Assembly (NCBI RefSeq): GCF_000745315.1
Contig: NZ_JQNQ01000001.1
Location: forward strand, 2,170,001-2,234,000
From: Salegentibacter sp. Hel_I_6
Lineage (GTDB): Bacteria > Bacteroidota > Bacteroidia > Flavobacteriales > Flavobacteriaceae
Direction: 5' to 3'
Length of the DNA stretch: 64,000 nt
Part shown: in pieces, positions 34,012 through 40,969 of the stretch
How positions within the stretch are numbered: the stretch's first letter is position 1
Layout of the letters: every line of letters begins with the position of its first letter
Made by a program: the position numbers and the translations under genes
The notes under the pieces: generated by a model
Seen by the model: the letters and a program-made list of their open reading frames with translations, nothing else
What the model was told of the DNA's origin: nothing
The model's database searches: none

Positions 34012-35469
34012 TTAAAAACTATAACTTATCCCAGAATAAACTCCAAAAAAGAATGGTCTTACACCAGAAACATCATTAAAAGTATCAAGCTGGTATTTAA
34101 ATATTGGCTCTAAATTTAGCATAAAACTATCGGTGATTTTGTAATCTAAGCCAACTCCAACATTAGTACTAAAACTCACTTTATTAATGTTGTTTGCTTC
34201 ACCAATTCTTGTATTTTGGTTATTTGTATTTACCTGGATGCTGTTTTCATCTAAAAAGAAACTACTTCCTCCGGCAATGATATTAAGGCCAATTTTTGTA
34301 TCCAGAAGATTATATTCTATCTCTACAGGAATTTCAATAAAACCAAATTGCTGGTTGATTTCGCCTGGCAAGGCCATATTGTTTATCGAGGTGAAACTAC
34401 TCTCATCGCTATTTCCATTATTAATGGGAAGGCCAGATGGAGCATTTTCTAATTGTACATTATTCCTACTGGACCCATAATTTATGGAGCTAATATTGTT
34501 TGGGTTTATCGATGCAGAAAACACAATATCTTCTACATCATAACTCATAGTAACTTTAGAAATACCACTTCTTATCTTGATCTTATCTGATATTGCGTAA
34601 GCCACGTTCATCCCGTAGGCCATGCTTACCTGTGAGCTGGTGTTATTCCCGGCAAATTGTGGATCAATCGCGCTTCCGCTACCTAAATTATCGTAAAAAA
34701 CTGGCGCTGCAAACGTGCTCAAACGTAGTTTCTTTTTAGCAGTTTCAGCAATAAGCTCTTCATTTTCGTCCAGATTTTTTTCTATTTCGATCTGGGCCAA
34801 TTCTTCTGCTATCTCAAGACTATCTTTGGTTGAAAGCTGTTTTTCCTGTTCAATATTTCCAGGCTTATTTTGGGCTATAGCTTTAGATTCCTGTTCGTTT
34901 TTTGATTTTGGATTGATGAAATCCTGATGTGGTTTTTTTTCTTCTTCGGAATTTTGATGATCTTCCGCAGCTATAGCAGCATTTTGATCGCCACGCTTCT
35001 TGTTAATGGTATTTTCCTTTTTAGCTGAACCAATTTCTGTTTTTTCGATTTCGGCTTTTGTATTTTCTGAAGCTAAAGCCGAATTATTATTCGCTGATGA
35101 GTTTCTGGCGCCTTCAGAAGTTGAATAAGATGCTTCGTTTATATTTTTTAAAGTTTCTGAAGCATTTAGAAACTGTTCGTTTTTATTGATTTCAGGTAAA
35201 TCCAATTGGGGTTTTGCGTTTTCTTCCAATTCAAAAACTACCTGGGTTTGAGTAAAATTATTTTGGCTAAAAAAATAGCCGCCAAGCATTAAAGCTAAAA
35301 CTGCGGCCACGCCACTAAGTTTAAGCCATAACGGAATTACAAATGGTTTTTTGCGATCTTTCTCCTGCAGTTTGCCGGCAATATTATTCCATAACTCAGG
35401 ATTAGGTTGGGGTTCAAAATCTCTGAATTTTTCCTGGTATAGCCGGTCTATGTTCTTTTTCTCTTTCAT
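34012..35469 (-). CDS. Membrane-anchored outer-membrane-barrel protein with anti-sigma-like N-terminus
   Basis: The 485-residue protein has a charged N-terminus of about 45 residues (LYQEKFRDFEPQPNPELWNN), resembling Bacteroidota anti-sigma tails, one membrane helix (about 46-67), a low-complexity Glu/Lys/Asn/Ser linker (about 70-245), and a C-terminal beta-barrel domain (about 250-485) ending FFGVYSGISYSF with the C-terminal Phe typical of BAM substrates. Its ATG overlaps the stop of the ECF sigma gene, so it is the sigma factor's natural partner. How one chain can be held in the inner membrane and also fold as a barrel is unresolved. Confidence 0.65.
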   Translation of the reverse strand: MKEKKNIDRLYQEKFRDFEPQPNPELWNNIAGKLQEKDRKKPFVIPLWLKLSGVAAVLALMLGGYFFSQNNFTQTQVVFELEENAKPQLDLPEINKNEQFLNASETLKNINEASYSTSEGARNSSANNNSALASENTKAEIEKTEIGSAKKENTINKKRGDQNAAIAAEDHQNSEEEKKPHQDFINPKSKNEQESKAIAQNKPGNIEQEKQLSTKDSLEIAEELAQIEIEKNLDENEELIAETAKKKLRLSTFAAPVFYDNLGSGSAIDPQFAGNNTSSQVSMAYGMNVAYAISDKIKIRSGISKVTMSYDVEDIVFSASINPNNISSINYGSSRNNVQLENAPSGLPINNGNSDESSFTSINNMALPGEINQQFGFIEIPVEIEYNLLDTKIGLNIIAGGSSFFLDENSIQVNTNNQNTRIGEANNINKVSFSTNVGVGLDYKITDSFMLNLEPIFKYQLDTFNDVSGVRPFFFGVYSGISYSF

Positions 35470-36005
35470 AGCGATTGCACCTTATTGTCGTTTTGGTTTT
35501 CTATCTTTCCTTTCAAAATATGCCTGGCTCTCGCGAGGTTGGATTTTGAACTTCCCACACTTATATTCAGCATTGCTGCAATTTCTTTGTGTGAAAATCC
35601 ATCTAATGCATACAGGTTGAATATTTGCCGGTAACGATCGGGTAATTCCTGAATGCTTTTTAATAGAAAATCTCTACTAATTTCGTCGTCATCAATTTCT
35701 ACCTCGGGGTCTTCCATAAGGTCGTCATTAATGATCTCGAAATATTTTTCTTTTCGATGCTTTTGTAGGCTTGTATTTATTACAATACGTTTCATCCAGC
35801 CTTCAAAAGAACCCTTATCTTCATATTGATTGATTTTATTGAAAATAGTAATGAAACCATCCTGCAGGTTGTCTTCAGCCTGCTGGTAGTTATTGGAATA
35901 TTTAAGGCACAGGCCAAAAAGTTTACCGGAGTACAATCGGTAAAGCTTTTCCTGTGCCCTAATATCCTGCTTTTTACACTGGTGTATGAGTTTTTCTAAA
36001 CTCAC
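35466..36005 (-). CDS. RNA polymerase sigma factor, ECF family
   Basis: The 179-residue protein has region 2 (AEDNLQDGFITIFNKINQYE, about 43-62) and region 4 with a helix-turn-helix (GFSHKEIAAMLNISVGSSKS). The linker between them is short and acidic (DDLMEDPEVEIDDDE), as usual for group IV sigma factors. The start is GTG 36005; no ATG occurs nearby. It is coupled by ATGA to the downstream barrel/anti-sigma-like gene, and 11 bp separates it from the upstream lipoprotein gene, so all three are one operon. Confidence 0.9.
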   Translation of the reverse strand: MSLEKLIHQCKKQDIRAQEKLYRLYSGKLFGLCLKYSNNYQQAEDNLQDGFITIFNKINQYEDKGSFEGWMKRIVINTSLQKHRKEKYFEIINDDLMEDPEVEIDDDEISRDFLLKSIQELPDRYRQIFNLYALDGFSHKEIAAMLNISVGSSKSNLARARHILKGKIENQNDNKVQSL

Positions 36006-36016
36006 TAACTTATTTG

Positions 36017-36499
36017 TTATTCGTTAGTATTCTCTTCTGGTGTTTGGGGTTCCGGTTCTCCTACCGGTACATCAACTGTTAAATATTCAGGTTGATCGGT
36101 AGAATCAAAGCCTGAAAGAAAATTAAATCTGATAATGGAATAATTTTCAGAATTAATCTTAAAATTATCGAAGGCTTTGGCGCTAGCATTTAGGGAGTCG
36201 CTTTCTTCGTTGCATTCAGTCAGAGCAGGATCATAAGAAGAAACAGATCTAATATAATATTCAAATATTGAGTCATTTTCTTTATTCTCACCCTGACTTC
36301 CGTCTAATCCAGCAAAAGTATGGCAAGCTGAAGGTAGTACATAATCTACATTTATTTCGTATTCTTCATCAAGTTCAAAAAACTCGGGCAAATCTGAAGC
36401 GGTAATTTCTGCAAATTCAAAAGCTACACTGGGACCATCATCTGTATCACAGCTGTAAAGGCTTAGGGCCAGGACCATTAATAAGGCAATTCTTTTCAT
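36017..36499 (-). CDS. Acidic lipoprotein of unknown function in the sigma operon
   Basis: The 160-residue protein begins MKRIALLMVLALSLYSC (modified Cys about residue 17) followed by DTDDGPS. It is strongly acidic and ends in a Pro/Glu-rich tail. There are three further Cys residues only in part (SACHTF, LTEC). It precedes the ECF sigma gene by 11 bp and may be a sensor or a target of the circuit; nothing in the sequence decides. Confidence 0.65.
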   Translation of the reverse strand: MKRIALLMVLALSLYSCDTDDGPSVAFEFAEITASDLPEFFELDEEYEINVDYVLPSACHTFAGLDGSQGENKENDSIFEYYIRSVSSYDPALTECNEESDSLNASAKAFDNFKINSENYSIIRFNFLSGFDSTDQPEYLTVDVPVGEPEPQTPEENTNE

Positions 36500-36571
36500 T
36501 TTAAATGTATAATTTTAAGTGTTATCTATTTCATAGATGCAGCTTTATTGAAATGGTTGCGTGCAGAATCA

Positions 36572-36600
36572 AAAAAATCCCTTTTTTAAGGGATTTTTAA
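36572..36600 (-). terminator. Terminator after recA
   Basis: AAAAATCCC and GGGATTTTT pair around an eight-base loop, with A/T runs on both sides. It lies directly downstream of recA on the minus strand and could work in both directions. Confidence 0.8.
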
Positions 36601-36626
36601 GAATTTGTTTTTATTTAAAGATTCAA

Positions 36627-37643
36627 TTAAGCTTCTTTCGCTACTTTAATGGCATTTTTTATCTTTTCCTCAAGTTCTTCCATTAAATCAGGATTGTCTT
36701 TAAGCAGAATTTTTACTGCATCACGACCCTGTCCTAATTTAGTGTCTTCATAGCTAAACCAGGAACCGCTTTTCTTTACAATCTCATAGTCAACTCCAAT
36801 ATCTATTATCTCACCTATTTTAGAAATTCCTTCACCATACATAATGTCAAATTCTGCCATTTTAAAAGGTGGAGCTACTTTATTCTTTACCACTTTCACA
36901 CGGGTTTTGTTACCCATAACGTTACTGTTGCTATCTTTTATTTGTGTAGAACGTCTTATATCCAAACGAACTGAAGCATAAAATTTAAGGGCATTACCAC
37001 CGGTAGTAGTTTCTGGATTTCCAAACATTACCCCAATCTTTTCCCTAAGCTGGTTAATAAAGATTACGGTACAATTTGTTTTACTAATAGAAGAAGTAAG
37101 TTTTCTAAGTGCCTGTGACATTAAACGGGCGTGTAATCCCATTTTAGAATCTCCCATTTCCCCTTCAATTTCACTCTTAGGTGTAAGCGCTGCAACCGAA
37201 TCTATCACGATAATATCTATAGCACCGGAGCGAATTAAATTATCGGTAATTTCTAAAGCCTGCTCCCCGTTATCGGGTTGTGAAATTATAAGGTTTTCTA
37301 TATCTACGCCTAAGTTTTGAGCATAAGTACGGTCAAAAGCGTGTTCAGCATCTATAAATGCGGCAATTCCCCCTTTTTGCTGGGCTTCAGCTATTGCGTG
37401 TAAAGTTAAAGTTGTTTTTCCTGAAGATTCCGGTCCATAAATTTCTATAACCCTTCCTCTTGGATATCCGCCTACACCCATAGCCAAGTCTAAGCCTAAA
37501 GAACCCGTAGATATTGCATCCACATCGGCTACGGCCTGGTCACTCATCTTCATTACGGTACCCTTTCCGTAGGTTTTATCCATTTTATCCAGGGTAAGCT
37601 TTAAGGCCTTTAATTTTGCTTCTTTTTCTTTGTCGTTGCTCAT
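36627..37643 (-). CDS. recA: Recombinase RecA
   Basis: The 338-residue protein contains the Walker A GPESSGKT (residues 70-77), Walker B (IIVIDSVAAL), the DNA-binding loop region with EGEMGDSKMGLHARL and the INQLREKIGVMFGNPETTTG motif. It forms filaments on single-stranded DNA for recombination and the SOS response. N- and C-termini are normal for Bacteroidota. A clear terminator follows and a plausible promoter precedes it. I see no LexA-type box of the Gram-negative or Gram-positive consensus upstream. Confidence 0.98.
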   Translation of the reverse strand: MSNDKEKEAKLKALKLTLDKMDKTYGKGTVMKMSDQAVADVDAISTGSLGLDLAMGVGGYPRGRVIEIYGPESSGKTTLTLHAIAEAQQKGGIAAFIDAEHAFDRTYAQNLGVDIENLIISQPDNGEQALEITDNLIRSGAIDIIVIDSVAALTPKSEIEGEMGDSKMGLHARLMSQALRKLTSSISKTNCTVIFINQLREKIGVMFGNPETTTGGNALKFYASVRLDIRRSTQIKDSNSNVMGNKTRVKVVKNKVAPPFKMAEFDIMYGEGISKIGEIIDIGVDYEIVKKSGSWFSYEDTKLGQGRDAVKILLKDNPDLMEELEEKIKNAIKVAKEA

Positions 37644-37670
37644 AATTTGAATAATCTATTTAGAGAGTTG

Positions 37671-37701
37671 CTAAATTACTATAAGTTTTCCTGCATCACA
37701 A
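37671..37701 (-). promoter_or_regulatory. Candidate recA promoter
   Basis: On the minus strand, TTG (37701-37699), 20 bases, then TAATTTAG (37678-37671), one base off the TAnnTTTG consensus. It leaves a leader of about 25 nt. Confidence 0.45.
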
Positions 37702-37777
37702 TTTTATATGTGTAGCTTTTGTATATTTACTTTCTAACCTGAGGTTTAAAGCATATTTAAGTTTAGGAATAAATGTT

Positions 37778-37799
37778 TTAAATCTCGATTATCGAGTAA
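37778..37799. repeat. 22-bp palindrome-centred motif, left copy
   Basis: The core CTCGATTATCGAG (37784-37796) is a perfect inverted repeat around one base. The same 22 bp occurs in opposite orientation at 39152-39173, on the other side of trhO, and nowhere else I could find in the window. The size and symmetry suggest an operator, but it could be the end of a small mobile element. Confidence 0.6.
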
Positions 37800-37821
37800 G
37801 AATTTAAAATTAACCCTGCCT

Positions 37822-37917
37822 ATGAGATTTTTGAAAAAAAGTCTGATTATGCCTGGTGGTTTTAGTACTTCGGCCGTTATTTTGCTGAATGTAAGTTGCC
37901 GGGTTGATGGTGGCTAG
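37822..37917 (+). CDS. Possible 31-residue peptide, lipoprotein-like
   Basis: ATG at 37822 opens a frame of 31 codons with a basic start (MRFLKKSLIMP), a hydrophobic middle and a cysteine near the end (LLNVSC). It could be a short lipopeptide or a membrane peptide. A second tiny frame (37936-37971, 11 codons, MKQSKKDYKPN) follows 18 bp later, and then a strong terminator. Coding is supported only by layout: palindrome, ORF, ORF, terminator. This is the sole content of the 434-bp gap between recA and trhO besides promoters. Confidence 0.35.
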   Translation: MRFLKKSLIMPGGFSTSAVILLNVSCRVDGG

Positions 37918-37980
37918 AATTTAAAAATCTAATTTATGAAACAAAGTAAAAAAGATTACAAACCGAATTAGCCACACAAA

Positions 37981-38016
37981 AAATGCCCTGGGAAATGACT
38001 TTTCAGGGCATTTTTT
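37981..38016 (+). terminator. Strong terminator between the small ORFs and trhO
   Basis: AAATGCCCTG (37981-37990) pairs with CAGGGCATTT (38004-38013), with a long T run after it. It ends a transcript that starts somewhere after recA's divergent start. Confidence 0.85.
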
Positions 38017-38033
38017 CTTCCTTCAATTTTAAG

Positions 38034-38041
38034 TATCTTTG
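38034..38041 (+). promoter_or_regulatory. -7 promoter box for trhO
   Basis: TATCTTTG matches TAnnTTTG exactly, just after the preceding terminator and 36 bases before the trhO ATG. No TTG at the -33 position. Confidence 0.6.
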
Positions 38042-38077
38042 CAAAAAATATCTTTAACCTTAACTAATTAGTATAGC

Positions 38078-39109
38078 ATGCAACTGTACAATAAATTAAG
38101 CGCTAAAGAGAGGGAAGCACTTATAGACGAAGCGGGAGAAGACCGTTTAACGCTCTCTTTTTATGCCTACGCCAAAATTGGCAATCCACACTTATTTAGA
38201 AATCACCTTTTTATCGCCTGGGACCAAATGGATGTGCTTGGTCGCATTTATGTAGCCCACGAAGGAATCAACGCCCAACTTTCAGTTCCGGCAAAACGAT
38301 TTGAAGAATTCAAAAAGTTCATTGATAATATTTATTTTTTAGAAGGCGTTAGATTGAATATCGCTATAGAACACGATGCCAAAGCCTTTTTAAAACTGAA
38401 GGTGAAAGTGCGTAAAAAGATTGTTGCTGACGGGCTTAACGATGCAACTTTTGATGTAACCAATAAGGGAGTTCATGTTGATGCTTTAAAATTCAACGAA
38501 CTTATTAGCGATCCCAATACTGTTTTAGTAGATATGCGAAATCATTATGAAAGTGAAATTGGTCATTTTCAAGGAGCAATTACGCCAGATGTTGATACGT
38601 TTAGAGATTCTTTACCCATTATTGAAAATGATCTAAAAGAGCATAAAGAAGATAAAAACCTGGTGATGTATTGCACCGGTGGGATCCGTTGTGAGAAGGC
38701 TAGTGCCTATTATAAACACAAAGGATTTAAAAATGTGTATCAGCTGGAAGGCGGTATTATTGAATATGCCCGCCAGGTTGAAAACCAAAAACTGGAAAAT
38801 AAATTTATAGGAAAGAACTTTGTTTTTGATCATCGCCGCGCCGAGCAGATCTCAGAAGAAGTTATTGCGCATTGCCACCAATGTGGTAAAGCTTGTGATA
38901 AGCACGTAAATTGTGCAAATGAAGCCTGCCATTTACTTTTTATTCAGTGTGAGGAATGTGCTGAAAAAATGAATAATTGTTGTTCCATAGAATGTAAGGA
39001 AATTGCAGCTTTGCCTTATGAGGAGCAAAAAGCCTTGCGAAAAGGAAAAGGAAACAGTAATAAGATATTTAAAAAAGGTCGTTCCACTGTTTTAAAATAT
39101 AAAAGTTAA
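38078..39109 (+). CDS. trhO: tRNA uridine 5-hydroxylase, rhodanese family (TrhO/YceA)
   Basis: TrhO uses oxygen to hydroxylate U34 of several tRNAs. The 343-residue protein has the UPF0176 N-terminal domain (VAHEGINAQLSVP, about 59-71) and a rhodanese domain with the active-site Cys199 in YCTGGIRCEKAS. After residue 260 comes a tail with many cysteines (CHQCGKACDKHVNC, then CEEC and CCSIEC) that looks metal-binding, longer than needed for the core fold. It stands alone between two copies of the 22-bp motif. Confidence 0.92.
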   Translation: MQLYNKLSAKEREALIDEAGEDRLTLSFYAYAKIGNPHLFRNHLFIAWDQMDVLGRIYVAHEGINAQLSVPAKRFEEFKKFIDNIYFLEGVRLNIAIEHDAKAFLKLKVKVRKKIVADGLNDATFDVTNKGVHVDALKFNELISDPNTVLVDMRNHYESEIGHFQGAITPDVDTFRDSLPIIENDLKEHKEDKNLVMYCTGGIRCEKASAYYKHKGFKNVYQLEGGIIEYARQVENQKLENKFIGKNFVFDHRRAEQISEEVIAHCHQCGKACDKHVNCANEACHLLFIQCEECAEKMNNCCSIECKEIAALPYEEQKALRKGKGNSNKIFKKGRSTVLKYKS

Positions 39110-39151
39110 CACAGCGTTCTAAAAAGGGAGTGCCAATTAATATTGGTATAT

Positions 39152-39173
39152 TTACTCGATAATCGAGATTTAA
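39152..39173. repeat. 22-bp palindrome-centred motif, right copy
   Basis: Exact reverse complement of the unit at 37778-37799 (core CTCGATAATCGAG, 39155-39167). It follows a second small inverted repeat, CCAAT/ATTGG at 39133-39146. Confidence 0.6.
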
Positions 39174-39271
39174 TTGTTCTAAGGTTTGCCTCTTTTGGAA
39201 TAATAAATTTTCGTTTCATAACTTGTGGGATTGCCCCAAGGCTCTTGATTAGAAACTCAATATAAACCCAA

Positions 39272-39299
39272 AAAGTCTGCAATGCAATTTGCAAGACTT
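39272..39299 (+). other. Hairpin just before ricT
   Basis: AAGTCT-GCAA pairs with TTGC-A-AGACTT with one bulged A, ten pairs in all. It ends 18 bases before the ricT ATG and has no T run, so it may affect translation or RNA stability. Confidence 0.4.
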
Positions 39300-39316
39300 A
39301 CAACATATAAATATTT

Positions 39317-40474
39317 ATGGCTTGTAGCAGTTGCTCAACCAAAGACGGTCAGCCAAAAGGATGTAAAAATAACGGGACCTGTGGTACAGATTCCTGTAAC
39401 AAACTTTCTGTATTCGATTGGCTTTCAAACATGTCTATGCCTAACGGGATAGAACCTTTTAATTATGTAGAAGTTCGTTTTAAAAACGGAAGAAAACACT
39501 TTTTTAAAAATGTAGAAAACCTAAGCCTAAGTATGGGCGATGTAGTGGCTGTAGAAGCTTCTCCCGGCCATGATGTTGGTATGGTAAGCCTTACCGGGGA
39601 GCTGGTTAGGGTACAAATGAAAAAGAAAAAGATAAAAACCGATAGCGAAGAAGTTTTAAAGATTTACCGAAAAGCCACCCAAAAGGATATTGATATTTGG
39701 GAAGAGGTTCGCGGTAGGGAAGAAGCGATAAAGAAAAGAGCCCGTGAAATCGCGATTCGACTTAATCTTAGTATGAAGATTAGTGATATAGAATTCCAGG
39801 GAGACGCTTCAAAAGCCACTTTTTATTATACAGCAGATGATCGCGTAGATTTTCGCCAGCTAATTAAAGAATTTGCCAGGGAATTTAATACGCGTATAGA
39901 AATGCGCCAAATTGGTTTAAGGCAGGAAGCTGCCCGCCTTGGTGGTATTGGATCTTGTGGCCGTGAACTTTGCTGTTCTACCTGGTTAACAGATTTTAGA
40001 TCGGTAAGCACTTCTGCAGCGAGATATCAGCAATTATCTTTAAATCCGCAGAAATTAGCGGGACAATGTGGTAAGTTAAAATGTTGCCTTAACTATGAAC
40101 TGGATTCTTACCTTGAAGCTTTAAAAACATTTCCACGAACCGATACTAAACTTTTTACCAAGAAAGGAACTGCGGTTTGCCAGAAGATTGATATTTTTCA
40201 AGGTGTTTTGTGGTATGCTTATGAGGGTGAATGGATGAATTGGCACAAACTAACCGCCGAACAGGCAAATAAAATTATAGCATCAAATCGTAAAAAAGAA
40301 GATGTTGGAAGCCTTGAGGAATTTGAAGTTCAATTACAACTTGAGGAAAAACCAGATTTCAATAATGTGGTTGGGCAGGATAGTTTAACGCGTTTTGATA
40401 AACCTAAGGGACACTCAAAAAGCCGCAATAAAAAACGTAAAAAAAGAAAAGGAAAACCTTCTAAGAATGCATAA
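39317..40474 (+). CDS. ricT: RicT/YaaT (PSP1 domain) protein
   Basis: The 385-residue protein carries the PSP1 domain. It has a Cys-rich start (MACSSCSTKDGQPKGCKNNG) and the family motifs ARLGGIGSCGRELCCSTWL and GQCGKLKCCLNYE, which supply the iron-sulfur cysteines of the RicAFT (YmcA-YlbF-YaaT) RNA-processing complex in Firmicutes. No ricA or ricF homologue is seen here, so the Bacteroidota role is open. The basic tail (RNKKRKKRKGK) overlaps gldH. The order ricT-gldH-PBP1A is a conserved flavobacterial cluster. Confidence 0.88.
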   Translation: MACSSCSTKDGQPKGCKNNGTCGTDSCNKLSVFDWLSNMSMPNGIEPFNYVEVRFKNGRKHFFKNVENLSLSMGDVVAVEASPGHDVGMVSLTGELVRVQMKKKKIKTDSEEVLKIYRKATQKDIDIWEEVRGREEAIKKRAREIAIRLNLSMKISDIEFQGDASKATFYYTADDRVDFRQLIKEFAREFNTRIEMRQIGLRQEAARLGGIGSCGRELCCSTWLTDFRSVSTSAARYQQLSLNPQKLAGQCGKLKCCLNYELDSYLEALKTFPRTDTKLFTKKGTAVCQKIDIFQGVLWYAYEGEWMNWHKLTAEQANKIIASNRKKEDVGSLEEFEVQLQLEEKPDFNNVVGQDSLTRFDKPKGHSKSRNKKRKKRKGKPSKNA

Positions 40475-40955
40475 ATCTTCGATTTATTTATTTTTTATTG
40501 GCGCTATTTTTCTGCTGGGTTCTTGCGATAAAAAGCGGATTTATGATGAATACAAGCCTATAAAAGGAGCATGGCAAAAAGATTCTACCCAGGTTTTTAA
40601 ATTAGGCGAATTAGATTCATTAAAATCATATAACCTATTTATCAATATTAGAAATAATAAAGATTATAAGTATAGTAACCTGTTTTTGATTACCGAAATG
40701 CAATTTCCGCAGGGAAAAGTAGTAACCGATACTTTGGAATATGAAATTGCAGCACCAGATGGTTCCTGGCTTGGTACAGGTTTTGGTGATGTAAAAGAGA
40801 GCAGGCTTTGGTACAAAGAGAATGTGAGTTTTACTGAGCCCGGCGAATATAGGATTGCCATAAAACAGGCAATGCGTAAAAACGACGAGGTAGAGGGAAT
40901 AGAAAATTTAGAAGGAATTACCCATATAGGTTTTAGAATAGAAGAAAGCCTATAA
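40467..40955 (+). CDS. gldH: Gliding motility lipoprotein GldH
   Basis: GldH is an outer-membrane-facing lipoprotein required for gliding in Flavobacterium. The 162-residue protein starts MHKSSIYLFFIGAIFLLGSC, with the lipid-modified Cys at residue 20, then a beta-rich body (YNLFINIRNNKDYKYSNLFL). ATG 40467 overlaps the ricT stop by eight bases; in-frame sequence before it belongs to ricT's basic tail. Together with sprE it suggests a gliding or type IX secreting organism. Confidence 0.88.
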   Translation: MHKSSIYLFFIGAIFLLGSCDKKRIYDEYKPIKGAWQKDSTQVFKLGELDSLKSYNLFINIRNNKDYKYSNLFLITEMQFPQGKVVTDTLEYEIAAPDGSWLGTGFGDVKESRLWYKENVSFTEPGEYRIAIKQAMRKNDEVEGIENLEGITHIGFRIEESL

Positions 40956-40969
40956 TAATTATTAAATAA

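Noticed and set aside
39133..39146. Palindrome CCAAT/ATTGG upstream of the second 22-bp motif
   Set aside because: Five-base arms in AT-rich DNA are expected by chance; noted only as a neighbour of the stronger motif.
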